A DNA stretch of 64,000 nt, taken from Diabrotica undecimpunctata. Taxonomy: Eukaryota > Arthropoda > Insecta > Coleoptera > Chrysomelidae. How positions within the stretch are numbered: the stretch's first letter is position 1; each line of letters opens with the position of its first letter. The position numbers and the translations under genes are program-made. Below are positions 55,153 to 64,000 of this stretch, piece after piece. The DNA lies in contig NC_092804.1 of assembly GCF_040954645.1 (NCBI RefSeq), positions 92,074,362 to 92,138,361 of the forward strand. Reading direction: 5' to 3'. The notes under the pieces were generated by a model. That model saw only the letters and a program-made list of their open reading frames with translations, ran no database searches and had not been told where the DNA came from.

Positions 55153-56745
55153 CTACTCGGATTCCGAATCGTCTGCAGTGATTCTCTCTATTGGTTTTAA
55201 AAGTCTGAGGTAGTAATCATGGTAGGTGGCTGGGATAGTACCTGACCTACAAAGATCTTGTAGATCTTTTAGTTTCTTAGGCTCTGTTCCTAAAGCAGAA
55301 TGATACAGTTTCGGAACCTCACTGAAAACAGTGTTGTCAACTCGAGTGTTTCTACGAATGCACAATTGTTTGAAGTCTACCTGACTAAGTTGTGTTTTAT
55401 AGAAGATTATATCAAGGTGTTCTTTTCTATATTGCAGCCATTTGATATTTAGCCACTTCATAACATCGCCATCGACTGTCTTTGTTTTGTTAATAATTAA
55501 TTTTTCGCTGTAAGTTTTAAAATCTGTAAAATGGCAGTAATTTAATTCCTTAACGACGTGTACAGGGTGATTTACTTTGGCTGTTCTTGCTACTGTGTAC
55601 CACCCGTCAGGCACATATATATTTATTTTTCGTCCCCTACTTTCAATCGCAGAATGAACGCTGTCGCATTCCATTTCGGAATGTCCGAATTCCATGAATT
55701 TTTGATTAATAGTTTGTAAATTATCAAAAGAAGACAAAGCTTTTATAAACATTGCAGATAAAATGGAATTTCTATTTTGACCTACTGCAGTATCAGAATA
55801 AAATGTTACTTCACTCACTTCAGATCGTAGCTCAGAAAGCATGTTCCATAAGCATGTAGATACTTCTGATGATCCTTTTGTACCATTCAATTCATGCCAC
55901 ATGTAGTTAATAGCAACAGTAGTTTTGAAATTATACACCGTAAAATTATAGGTATTTAGTTTCCGTTTATAATATAATTGCCCCACTTCTAAATGGGGGA
56001 GTCAGTAAAAGCTTTTTCATATCCATAGTGAAGGTGATGAAAATATTATCAATTTTAGCACGATCTTTGTCAATTTTCTTATGCTCTCTAGCCTCCTTCT
56101 TTCGAAGTTGATGTAAATTAACAAGGAAAAGACAGTTAAGATTTTATTTCACGTATAGGGAGCTTGCGCATCCGTTTATACGTATTTCAGCCCAATAGGC
56201 ATCATCAGAACGGCTTTCGCAAGCGCTCTGAACGTGAAATAAATCTTTTCTGTCTTAGGAAGCAACTATAACATGGCTTCGTATAGACGCAATGTAGCGA
56301 CATCTGATAATAAAATCGTAGACTAATTTTCGAAACCAAATTCAAGAATTCCGCTTTAATCTGTGCCTTCTAAGAATTGCAAGGCAAAAACAGACGTTGA
56401 TAAAGGTGTTAAGATGATGTAAATTGTATTCATCTTGATGTTTTTCTTTTTCGTCTTCGGTTTTATTTGTGAATTGCGTGCAAAAGCTACATTGGTCTTT
56501 TTTTGGTTTATGGAAACCATAGTTAAATTCGGTGCTGAATATATGTTTATAATAATAAAACGACACTCAATCTTCCTGATACTCTTCGCAGTATTTTAAA
56601 TAATCCTGGTGAAGTCGTTTTTCAGATAAACCAGAAGGTAAGTATTTCCTTTTGGTTGAACTTCGACAATAGTGAGAATCAATCACCGGTAGTGATTTAA
56701 TGTGATTACATACTACCTCCTTTTGATTATCTGGAATTTTATTAT
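55153..56745 (-). pseudogene. Transposase-like protein of a widespread insect family, broken
   Basis: Minus-strand pieces in order: a segment with KSLPVIDSHYCRSSTKRKYL, then STEFNYGFHKPKKDQCSFC (a Cys pair spaced C-x2-C) and EKHQDEYNLHH. A region broken by the hammerhead hairpin follows (EAREHKKIDKDRAKIDNIFI). The long frame 55153-55986 carries YNFTVYNFKTTVAINYMWHE, FYSDTAVGQNRNS, FGHSEMECDSVHSAIESRG and KWLNIKWLQYRKEHLDIIFY. The repeated SDT-GGQNRN and H-x-E/D-x-DS-H-x-IE blocks are shared by many uncharacterised insect proteins and may form an RNase H-like catalytic site with D and D/E residues. The stop before VSFYYYKHIF and frameshifts disable it. I cannot name the superfamily. Confidence 0.65.
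56131..56254 (-). ncRNA. Hairpin with hammerhead ribozyme core
   Basis: The whole 124-bp segment is a long imperfect palindrome (outer arms GACAG...AGATT...ATTTCACGT). On the minus strand the core reads CCGUU, CUGAUGA, stem-loop GCCU-AUU-GGGC, GAA, AUACGUAU, A, AACGG. This is the type I hammerhead order: stem I CCGUU/AACGG, conserved CUGAUGA, stem II, GAA, self-complementary stem III AUAC/GUAU ending in U16.1, H17 = A. The U-U pair at 10.1/11.1 is atypical. Such short-stem-III hammerheads occur in Penelope elements and animal retrozymes. It interrupts the transposase-like gene. Confidence 0.65.
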
Positions 56746-56984
56746 TACTATTTATGATGAATACGACATTGTACGTTTTTAATTTGATTAAACTTTTCTT
56801 TGGAACAAGATTTTACACTCAAATCAATGTACCCAATCAGAAATATTATTATCATCTGCAGATCGTACACGTACACCTACTTGTCTTAAACCTAAGCTCA
56901 ATTCCATAAAAATTGTATATCAATATAAATGAACAGCAATAAAATTATCTTACGATTATAACTACTCGCAGACAAAGAAGCTTT

Positions 56985-57110
56985 CAAATAAAATAAATTT
57001 AATATAATATAATATAATAAAATAATATTTAATATAATATAATAATAATAATTTAATATAATAATAATAATTTAATATAATAAAATAAATTTAATATATA
57101 CTTGTTACAA
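56985..57110. repeat. AT-only minisatellite
   Basis: Repeats of TAATATAA and AATAATAAT units with no G or C, inside the unassigned transposon. Confidence 0.85.
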
Positions 57111-57453
57111 TCGAGTACCATGAGATTTTGCTTTAACAGCAAACCCCAGCTAACGATAAGGTGACTAATCGACTGTGTCATAATAATTTATTTGTCTGTT
57201 GTTATTTGCACACTAAGCTCACGCGTCTGATAGCTCTGTTCACCACTGACAATATGTTCAGTACCCGGTGGTGGTAAGTGGCATAGATCACTTCACTCTA
57301 AAAAATAAGGATTGTGAATTCACTTAGCGTCCCTTCACACTTTAGAATATAAACCATTTGAAACAACATATTCACTTAGATCTCTTCACTACATTATAAA
57401 ATTTTTTTTTCTGATTGCGATGCTGCAGTTAGCTCATTTTTAAGAAAATGTGG

Positions 57454-57482
57454 GTTAGCTCTCTTCACATCCACGACGACGA
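57454..57482 (-). repeat. Right TIR of the unassigned DNA transposon
   Basis: Inverted partner of 54697-54725, followed by ATAT. Confidence 0.8.
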
Positions 57483-57497
57483 TATCACTGTCCCAGT

Positions 57498-57983
57498 CTA
57501 AGGGCAATGACCAGAGACGTTGTACCAGTGTACTCTAAAAGATAAGAGTTTTCCTAAGGAGTCATACATTTGAGAAACATATGCACATAATTTTCTTTTT
57601 GTTAAGGCAGGCGCCTCTTCACAAACAGGCAACTTAAAAGAGAAGCTACCGTCTTCGACCTTAGAGCAGCTACCAACTAAGTCAAGATTGACTTCTGAAA
57701 TGGAGATCATATTACACTCATTTGAATAGGCACGAGAATTTGAATATATTTTATAGAGTTGGCAACCGTAAGTGTTCAGAAGCGAGCATAGTTGACAATA
57801 AAGTATGTGTAACCTTTTCATGTTACTGGCGCTGGTCACGATATTGTCGATATTTGCATAACTTTTTAAAGTATGAGAGGCCACTGAGGGCGTGGTTTGG
57901 TTAGCAAAAGTTTGAACCTGAGAGACAGTAAACAACAGAGTAGGGCACGTTACAATGAAGTTCACCATATCAGGAGGCGGCAA
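57498..57983 (-). pseudogene. Pao-type reverse transcriptase fragment
   Basis: On the minus strand, VASHTLKSYANIDNIVTSAS corresponds to the active-site region of Pao RT, with NIDN in place of the catalytic YVDD. It is followed by LCSLLNTYGCQLYKIYSNSR, then DGSFSFKLPVCEEAPALTKR and KLCAYVSQMYDSLGKLL, matching the RT-to-A17-peptidase transition (TKR...DPLG pattern) of BEL/Pao pol. N-terminal RT, RNase H and integrase are missing. Altered catalytic residues and truncation make it inactive. Confidence 0.65.
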
Positions 57984-57989
57984 GACAGA

Positions 57990-59257
57990 CTAAGCCGCCA
58001 GAAACAGAATATTGTTAAGCACTGCAGGGGCTGTTGCTACTTGGACCTCTACCAATGGTAGAGTCACCGTAACAGAAGAAACGGCAAGTTCGACTGAATC
58101 TAATAAATTAGATTGTGGGATGGTATGAGTAAGAACAGCTTGTCTTGAGAGAAATTTGATGACAGCCGTGTCAGTACAAGGCTGTGAGAGGAGTATTTGA
58201 TTTTCGAGTATTAGTGGAGGAGGTATGGACTTATTCGGAGGAGAGATGATTTTCAAAAAATCGGCATATACATCACCTTCTTCACAAGATGTTGCTACTG
58301 ATAATAAGTCGATAGATTTTTGTGTTGGAATTTTATTCAAACGTAAGAAAGTGGGAGTGAATATATTCTAAGCTTGAATAGAGAGTTTATTAACCTGTTG
58401 TATATTTAGAGCATTTAAAGTTTCAGGTTAAGATATATCTTGAATTTGTATACGAGTTGGGGGAGGTCTATTTGCCAATTCCACTGGCAAACCGCAAGAA
58501 GGCGGTACTGGAATTAAGTTTTCAATAACTAATGGAGACAAATTGACAGTTTTTAGAACTGGAGCAGAGACTAAAACATTTTGTCTACGTAGAGCTTGAC
58601 TTGAAACCAAAGTATTGGGTTCTTGCAATATTTGTGGGGAAGAAATGTTAAGAAGTACAGGCGATGCAGATATTACAGTTTCAGTAATCGCAATTTATTC
58701 TGGAGTAGTTTGAAAAGTGACTGTTTGTGCTGGTAACACATTTTTTAAGAGAGGCTGGCCTATTACATCTTGAGTACTAATGTTATTAGAAGCGATTTCA
58801 TAAGTTGGTTTTTGAAGCTCTTGCGTCTGAGCTTGAACAATTGCAGAACTAAACGAAGTACTTATAGTTATTTCTTTCATCTGTTTGAATTGATTTGGGA
58901 GGCAGTCAGAGTAGAATGTATTTTTAACTTCTTTTTGGCCACTTATATTCAAATTAGTACTTTTAACAATGTAACTGGAAGTGTTCGCCTTAAATTTTGT
59001 ATCAAATTTAAAGGCCTGTTTAGCTTTCAGTTTTTCTTCTAAGAAACGTAAAGCATCCATATATTTTTCATAAGTAATATCTACTTCTTCACTTTCAAGA
59101 ATAGTTTCGTTGCCTTAAGCTGAGCAATATATTCTCTGATTCTACAATTAGAGAAGCCTTGTTCATTAGAACTAACAACGTTCGCAATTCTGGCGATATT
59201 TGTTTGTGAAACGTACATCGCATAAAAATATTCTGTAATTTCTGCCATTTTTAATTG
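57990..59257 (-). pseudogene. Gag-position reading frames of the BEL-like element
   Basis: The minus strand starts with ATG at about 59248 (MAEITEYFYAMYVSQTNIAR). A frame change near 59095 leads to KYMDALRFLEEKLKAKQAFK and QKEVKNTFYSDCLPNQFKQM, then Val/Pro/Gln/Leu-rich stretches in shifting frames (58428-58628, 57990-58340). Those stretches contain degenerate repeats of a S-P-x-(I/L)-x-E-N-x-(I/L)-L-x-S unit followed by L-(S/R)-R-Q. The position between LTR and pol fits gag, but no zinc knuckle or known gag domain is seen. Confidence 0.45.
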
Positions 59258-60120
59258 GAGTATATTATAGTTAAATAGAGTATAATAAGAGTGTACCAGA
59301 CAGAGATGAATGACAAAGAGAATAAAATCTAGCGACCCTTGGAAAGAGTACAAAGAGCAGACAGAAAAATATGTATATATAAGAGTGTAATTAGATTGTC
59401 AGTTTTTTTTTATTGTGTCAAAATGATATTTGGTATCGTGAATTTAATTTAAATTAACACTAATAGAGATAATTGTTGTTAGTTAAGTAAAGCAATTAAT
59501 AAGCTTTCTAAGAAGACAGCAAGATTTGAATAAACAATTATTATGCTATTAATTAAAGCCTGCTGACAATAATAGCGAGGAATTCTTGTAAAAATTTATT
59601 ATTCAGAACAAAAGGGCAAATTATTTACCTAGACGAAACGTGCCAGAGAACAATACGATAAGTTGGGATTATAATGGGAATTTTTGGTTGAAAAAAGGGT
59701 GGAATTTTTACTACGTCACAACTATTGACAATTGGGTAATTTTACCTGACTTCCTAACGTTCTTGGACAATAGGAATTCCAAAATTGAAAAGTTTCACAA
59801 GTAAGAATTATTAAACAACGATTTATCAATATATAGAGATTTATCAATACATACGTATATACATATGCATATATATCAAGGAACATATACACATACAGAA
59901 ATACATATCTTCGAAGGACCAAATCTAATGAGATTTACAGCGATTTATCTGAACCGAATTGGATCAAAATATGTTCAATCGAGCATGAGATAAAACAGAG
60001 AAAATAAGGATTTACATATGAATTAAAAGTGTGCCACACTATGTAGAATCAAGATGCGAGACAGAGTGAGAGAGAGACAGAGAGATTATTTTACATCCGC
60101 CTCGAATTAAGACCACAATA
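59258..60120 (-). other. Leader region of the BEL-like element, no gene
   Basis: AT-rich sequence between gag-position frames and the LTR. TGGTCTTAATTCGAGGCGGA (minus strand, 60112-60093) begins with TGG and lies a few bases from the LTR end, so it is the best primer-binding-site candidate, but weak. Confidence 0.35.
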
Positions 60121-60800
60121 TGTACAAAAAGGGTGTACATAATGTGAAATTATGAGTATAATTTCAGTGTATGAGGACGGTATTACATAGGGCTGGTTCA
60201 AATAAATTAGGATATGTGGTAAAAGGTTATACAGAATATAGCAAATTAAGTATATACAAAGTCTTACCACATAGTGTGCGCTGCACACACTCGCAGTATT
60301 TACATGATTTCACTCGCGGTTGTTCTTCATACGATGAAGCTGTCCAGGTACCGTTTTTGAACACGTATCTCGCGGTACTAACACTGAGATCACGAGGTAG
60401 AAAACATTTGCGTCTGTATACAATTTAAAACAGTATTTGCGGTATTTTTCGCGTAACTATTAGCGGGAGAGAAATGATGTCTGTTGTTAGCGGCAGTCAA
60501 CAGTAGAGAGTATCCTCTGTTACTAACGATAGTCAACAGGGAAGAGAGAGCGTCTGTTCTCAGCGATAAACAACAGGCAAGAGAGGGCGACTGTTCCTAA
60601 CGAGAGTCAACAGGCAAGAGACCGTCTTCTTGTTGGCTATTTTAAAACTATCTGTATTTCTCAAGGATAAGGGGTTGAAATGGAATAGGAAGGGTTATCA
60701 AGGGTTGGACTAAGGTAATGATTGTAAAATTGTGGTAGAAGGATAGTTAGTAATACAGCGAAAAAATGATATGATTTTTCGCATGTGAAAAAATTGAGCA
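60121..60800 (-). repeat. LTR copy 2 of the BEL-like element
   Basis: 680 bp. Longer than copy 1 because of extra tandem GTC/GTT AGCG-CAACAG units (60480-60620), each resembling TCTGTTNNTAGCGNNANTCAACAG. Confidence 0.88.
60470..60625. repeat. Tandem CTGTTN-TAACG-CAACAGG units in LTR
   Basis: Four or five degenerate units containing CTGTT, AGCG or AACG and CAACAG occur in tandem. Copy 1 has only two or three (54300-54385). Each unit could fold back (CTGTT with AACAG). Confidence 0.6.
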
Positions 60801-60805
60801 ATGAT

Positions 60806-61000
60806 CAAAAAGGATCGGCGTAGACTACAATCCAACGAAAAAGCAAAGGGAGACCAAGAACAAGAGGATGGAATGATATGGAAAGCCAAAGTGATGAAAG
60901 TAAAACAATCGAAAGAGACATGCAGAAAAAGGAAGGACTGGAAACAGATCATGGAATCAGCGTGGATATACAATAAATCACAAATAGAGAAAGAGGACTA
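60806..61000 (+). pseudogene. Old LINE fragment, right part
   Basis: This continues the LINE at 53491-53939 after removal of the BEL-like element. Blocks KGRPRTRGWNDME and QKKEGLETDHG resemble the GRPRTRW-x-D-x-V C-terminal block of LINE reverse transcriptases. Frame is degraded. Confidence 0.5.
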
Positions 61001-61702
61001 ATCCAGAATAGGATAACAGGCGTAAGCGTAAGCTACAATCTGAATGGGAACAGCGACAATGATGACGATGTTATTTTTAATACCTTATGTTAAAAATGTA
61101 ATCATTTAAAAGTCAGCATAATTGTGTTTGAATAAAAAGTATACACTTACTTCATTTATAAAACCGTAATGAACTAATTCCTGTGCCAAAACTTTTGGAT
61201 TATCCCCAGGTGATATATAACTAGTTAACTGCCTGTTCATTTTATCATCCATCCGGAGTACAATAGTCAACTGTAAAAAAAAATATATAAAATATTGATT
61301 ATTATGTATATAATAAGGCAGTGGTGTTAGATTATTTAGATTCTATTCACTTTATTTTTGTCCATGTCTTTTAATTTAGGAAAAATATTATTGATTGATT
61401 TAAAATTTTTTTGTAGCACGTTTGATATTCGTTTCAACAGAAAGTTTAATTGTCTAAATTCGATCAGGTGCGTAGCAAGGGCTGGCGTAACAATAATTTT
61501 TGTTATACTGGACTTTTCATTATTATAGCCTGAAAAGGCTATAATAATGAAACTTTTTTATGCAGGATCCCTTCAGTAAAGACTGTAATTGCATATATAA
61601 ATATAAATAATAGTATATATTTGTATAATGCACAATATTGACCCACGTAAGTATTAAATAGTATACAATATTATTTTATATTATAATTAAAATCAAATAT
61701 AA

Positions 61703-61707
<5 letters not shown>
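61001..61707. other. AT-rich sequence, one perfect hairpin
   Basis: No gene or transposon recognised. A 15-bp perfect stem (TTCATTATTATAGCC) with a 6-nt loop lies at 61516-61551. Confidence 0.5.
61516..61551. repeat. Perfect 15-bp stem-loop
   Basis: TTCATTATTATAGCC, loop TGAAAA, then the exact complement. Confidence 0.85.

Positions 61708-61788
<81 letters not shown>
61708..61788. repeat. (TA)n microsatellite abutting the Penelope pair
   Basis: About forty TA units directly before the left Penelope terminus. Confidence 0.95.
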
Positions 61789-61791
<3 letters not shown>

Positions 61792-61876
61792 AAACCACCA
61801 GTTTATTAGGGCTGCAGTCAGAAGGTTGGCTGAGATGTTAGAGAAACACTCTTTTGACTTTTTGTCAAGCTTTCGG
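61789..61876 (-). repeat. Penelope terminal segment, left
   Basis: Inverted near-identical copy of 63863-63950. It carries CCGAAAGCTTGAC on the minus strand, resembling the GAAA side of a decayed hammerhead motif. Confidence 0.8.
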
Positions 61877-62009
61877 AATTTGAAAATGAAAATTTTGGTT
61901 ATTACAAAATTGCGAAGGAAAAGGAGAATCGAAAATGAGTTTATTTAAAAGCTCTATGGGGTAGAAGTTCTCTAGTAGTATAGATCTCAACTTTTTTAGT
62001 CCCTTGTAC

Positions 62010-62705
62010 CTGAAATGATGTGTGACAGGTTAGTAACCCTAGTTTTTAACCCAAAACCAAATTTGTTTTCATCTTGGATGGATGTTGAGAATGAAAATTT
62101 GTGAAACGGTTACTAAAACAAGGTTTACGATATTACTTCATTCTTAGCATGCCATAACTGCCACGATGGATAAGCATGTCTAAAAAAGGAATCATACCAT
62201 CTGCCTCTCTCTCAACCGTAAACTTTAGGTGTTCACATTAAGAGTTAAATGTGTTTAAAACATCAGTTACTTTGTTTTCAGGGACTGATAAAATCAAATC
62301 ATCTACATATCGTTTAATAAAAGGTATGTGAAATGGTATATCTTCTTTACATGTTGTTATAAGTTCATCCAAAACAAAGTTACATAGTATTGGGGATATT
62401 TTGCTGCCCATTGGAGTGTCAAATATTTGTTTAAAAAACTTACCATTGAACAAAAAGATGTGAGAGTCAAATATAAATGTTAAAATTCTTATGAAATCAT
62501 CTAAACTGATCTTGGTATGCGGAGAGATGCTGTTCCAGTTATTTTTGATGCTGTTCAGAATAGCATCTAGTGGTAAGTTTGTAAACAATGACACAACATC
62601 TAAACTAATCAATATATAATTATTTGGAACTTTAACATTGTTAATGAAGTTACTAAACGTGAAAGAATCTCTAATATAGAATTCATAATCGATTTCAGGG
62701 ACAAG
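62010..62705 (-). pseudogene. Penelope-like reverse transcriptase, 5'-truncated, stops
   Basis: Minus strand: VPEIDYEFYIRDSFTFSNFI, SLDVVSLFTNLPLDAI (first catalytic Asp), FFKQIFDTPMGSKISPILCN and FIKRYVDDLILSV (YVDD). A stop follows after NTFNS (62238), then HLKFTVEREADGMIPFLDML, SNRFTNFHSQHPSKMKTNLV with further stops. The order and the GSKISP motif are those of Penelope RTs, which are related to telomerase. N-terminus absent; the linker (TTRELLPHRAF) runs straight into the terminal segment, so the endonuclease was deleted from this copy. Confidence 0.85.
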
Positions 62706-63390
62706 GGACTAAATAAGTTGAGATCTGTACTACTAGAGAACTCCTACCCCATAGGGATTTTAAATAAACTCTCTTCGGTTCTCCTTTTCCTTCGCAATTT
62801 TCTAACAACCAAAATTTTCATAACAATGAGGTCCGACAATTGACATTGACATACAACACATCAGTAATACCATCTAAAATAATTTATGGTTCCTTACTCT
62901 ACATTCCAGTTCTGACACCTAAGCTAATAAACATTTTCACAAATGTTAATGGCTTAAAAATTACAACTAAGAATGTGAAAACGGTATCAAAGTTATACAA
63001 AGACAAATGATCCTTTCACAATACAGGAGTCATCGAATGTTGTTAATTCTATACCGTGTGCCAATTTCAACAACGTATACGTCGGAGAATCATCTCGTAA
63101 TTTCCACAATAGGGTGATCTCACATCGTAGTGACATAAAAAACCAACAAAATAAATGCATGTGCACTCACAGAACATTTCCACAATAGGGTGATCTCACA
63201 TCGTAGTGACATAAAAAACCAACAAAATAAACGCATGTGCACTCACAGAACATGCAATAACTCGGAAACATGAGTTCAACTTCGAGGATTCCTGTATTTT
63301 GGCAAAAGAAAAAAACCATTCAAAACGTGTTTTCTTGGAAATGTGTTTCATAAAATCTAGTACATCTTACATAAATAAAAAGTCTGGCAA
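62691..63390 (+). pseudogene. Penelope-like linker and GIY-YIG endonuclease, broken
   Basis: Plus strand: KLRSVLLENSYPIGILNKLS, YGSLLYIPVLTPKLINIFTN and KNVKTVSKLYK (the linker after RT). After a stop, VYVGESSRNFHNRVISHRSD with IKNQQNK follows, the YVG...R...H-x-x-D-I core of the GIY-YIG endonuclease domain that nicks DNA for Penelope integration. A 76-bp tandem duplication (63101-63252) repeats part of that core and shifts the frame; CNNSET and a Lys-rich block follow. Non-functional. Confidence 0.75.
63101..63252. repeat. 76-bp tandem duplication in the endonuclease region
   Basis: Units 63101-63176 and 63177-63252 begin TTTCCACAATAGGGTGATCT and differ at about one base. 76 is not a multiple of three, so it breaks the frame. 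Recent replication slippage or assembly error. Confidence 0.9.
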
Positions 63391-63862
63391 TTGAGCAACA
63401 TTTATTGTTATTTAATGGAAAAACATCAAAAATAAAATAAATATTTTACCTCTACATATTCTTGTATGCATAACTGGTTGCATACCATTAAGACAGGTTT
63501 AATAATTAAAAATAACAACTACCCAATATGGGCCTCTTGTTTCTTGAAAATAAATACAATATGAAGAACAATTAATTACATTTTAATCACATTGTTTTTT
63601 CTTTCTGTTCTCTATGTATCAGAGTTAAAATACATTACCAAAAGATGTCATGAAATAAACTAAGTTTTACTATCCTGACCAAAATTTTTAGAATGTATTG
63701 TTCATTATTATATTTTATATTTGTATTGTTAATGTTGAGTGTCAAAGTTTATTTTAAATAATCTCAACGACTAGTAAGTTGCACTGACGAATTGTGATAT
63801 TTTGTAAACATTTACACATTTTTTTATTTATATTAGTGTCTTGAAAAAGGAATAAAACAATA
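63391..63862. other. 3' untranslated part of the plus-strand Penelope copy
   Basis: AT-rich, no frame. GTCTTGAAAAAGGAATAAAA shortly before CCGAAAGC (63863) could be the decayed CUGANGA side of a hammerhead motif. Confidence 0.45.
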
Positions 63863-63950
63863 CCGAAAGCTTGACAAAAAGTCAAAAGAGTGTTTCTCTA
63901 ACATCTCGGCCAACCTTCTGACTGCAGCCCTAATACACTGGTGGTTTTGT
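63863..63950 (+). repeat. Penelope terminal segment, right
   Basis: Inverted partner of 61789-61876. Confidence 0.8.
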
Positions 63951-64000
63951 TTATATCGACAGTCACGAATATCCTGTATTTGTTGTGTGTATATATATAT

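Larger units (their letters stand above)
54697..57482 (-). mobile_element. DNA transposon of unassigned family, TIR and ATAT target duplication
   Basis: The ends CGTCGCCGTGGATGTGAAGA and on to GAGCTAACC (54697-54725) and the inverted copy at 57454-57482 differ at one position of 29. ATAT lies directly outside both (54693-54696 and 57483-57486). At the right end four subterminal copies of a TTAGNTCTCTTCAC motif occur (57283, 57323, 57375, 57454), and one inverted copy near 54981. The minus strand encodes the remains of a large transposase-like protein. It interrupts the BEL-like element. Superfamily not recognised; DNA transposon is inferred from TIRs. Confidence 0.75.
53945..60800 (-). mobile_element. 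BEL/Pao-like LTR retrotransposon, hollowed out
   Basis: Direct LTRs (53945-54547 and 60121-60800) start TGTAGAAAAAGGG or TGTACAAAAAGGG and end TTGAACA or TTGAGCA. They are flanked by perfect 5-bp duplications ATGAT (53940-53944 and 60801-60805). Minus-strand frames inside hold a Pao-type RT fragment and upstream gag-position frames; most of pol is gone. A 2.8 kb DNA transposon sits at 54697-57482. Five-base duplications and the RT fragment support BEL/Pao. Primer site and polypurine tract are unclear. Confidence 0.8.
61789..63950. mobile_element. Two 5'-truncated Penelope-like copies joined head-to-head
   Basis: Identical terminal segments lie inverted at 61789-61876 and 63863-63950 (ACAAAACCACCAGT outside, TTGTCAAGCTTTCGG inside). 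A minus-strand half (62690 to 61789) encodes RT; a plus-strand half (62691 to 63950) encodes the linker and GIY-YIG endonuclease. A segment of about 135 bp (61879-62014) recurs inverted at 62691-62828, proving that the two halves are separate copies overlapping in the linker. Inverted partial copies are a hallmark of Penelope elements. Confidence 0.85.

Overview
The window looks like an AT-rich insect nuclear genome, probably a beetle or another insect with a large, repeat-packed genome. There are no bacterial-type operons, ribosome binding sites or CRISPR arrays. Spliceosomal junctions are visible, (TA)n microsatellites are everywhere, and almost all recognisable coding sequence belongs to transposable elements of arthropod type: R1-like and RTE-like LINEs, Ty3/gypsy, BEL/Pao, Penelope, Tc1, PIF/Harbinger and an unclassified DNA transposon. 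Nearly every element carries stops, frameshifts, truncations or lost catalytic residues, so this is mostly a fossil record. The host-gene evidence is one convincing terminal exon on the minus strand (38450-38653) and two weaker candidate exons (34841-34924 on +, 36388-36423 on -).

Layout. 1-2275: 5'-truncated R1-like LINE with a duplicated, frame-shifted piece and a poly(A) tail. 2343-2555: RNase H remnant. 4244-6139: gag-protease remnant of an LTR element. 6338-6606: hAT-like MITE. 7369-7800: N-terminal half of an IS630/Tc1-like transposase. 9181-25355: a PIF/Harbinger transposon with TTA target duplications. It has been split by a Ty3/gypsy element (10496-23062) and an RTE LINE (about 23509-25003). 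The gypsy 3' LTR itself holds a 2.2 kb insert that contains a complete Tc1 element (20505-22124).

28375-34184: two diverged copies of one repeat in opposite orientation bracket a Penelope-type palindrome with hammerhead-like motifs, an internally deleted env-bearing errantivirus-like element and two truncated LINEs. 34185-38996: AT-rich, little-transposon sequence with the candidate host exons. 39001-53489: a second Ty3/gypsy element with perfect ACGG target duplications. Each of its LTRs has independently received an antisense LINE with its own target duplication. 53491-53939 plus 60806-61000: an older LINE, now split. 53945-60800: an LTR element (BEL/Pao-like pol on the minus strand, ATGAT target duplications) containing a 2.8 kb DNA transposon of an unassigned family (54697-57482). 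Inside that lies a short hairpin with a near-complete hammerhead ribozyme core (56131-56254). 61789-63950: two 5'-truncated Penelope copies joined head-to-head.

The elements do not form a pathway. Their relationship is nesting, and the order of insertion can be read from target duplications: LINE, then gypsy-2 or the BEL element, then a DNA transposon, then the hammerhead hairpin; and Harbinger, then gypsy-1, then an unknown insert, then Tc1. The two gypsy elements are relatives (same gag and pol architecture, both with 1.9-2.6 kb of non-coding sequence after pol, both with fossil primer-binding-site motifs inside their LTRs). The most interesting items are the hammerhead hairpin, the unassigned TIR transposon, the LTR-internal primer sites, the zinc-knuckle deletion in gypsy-1 and the possible host exons.
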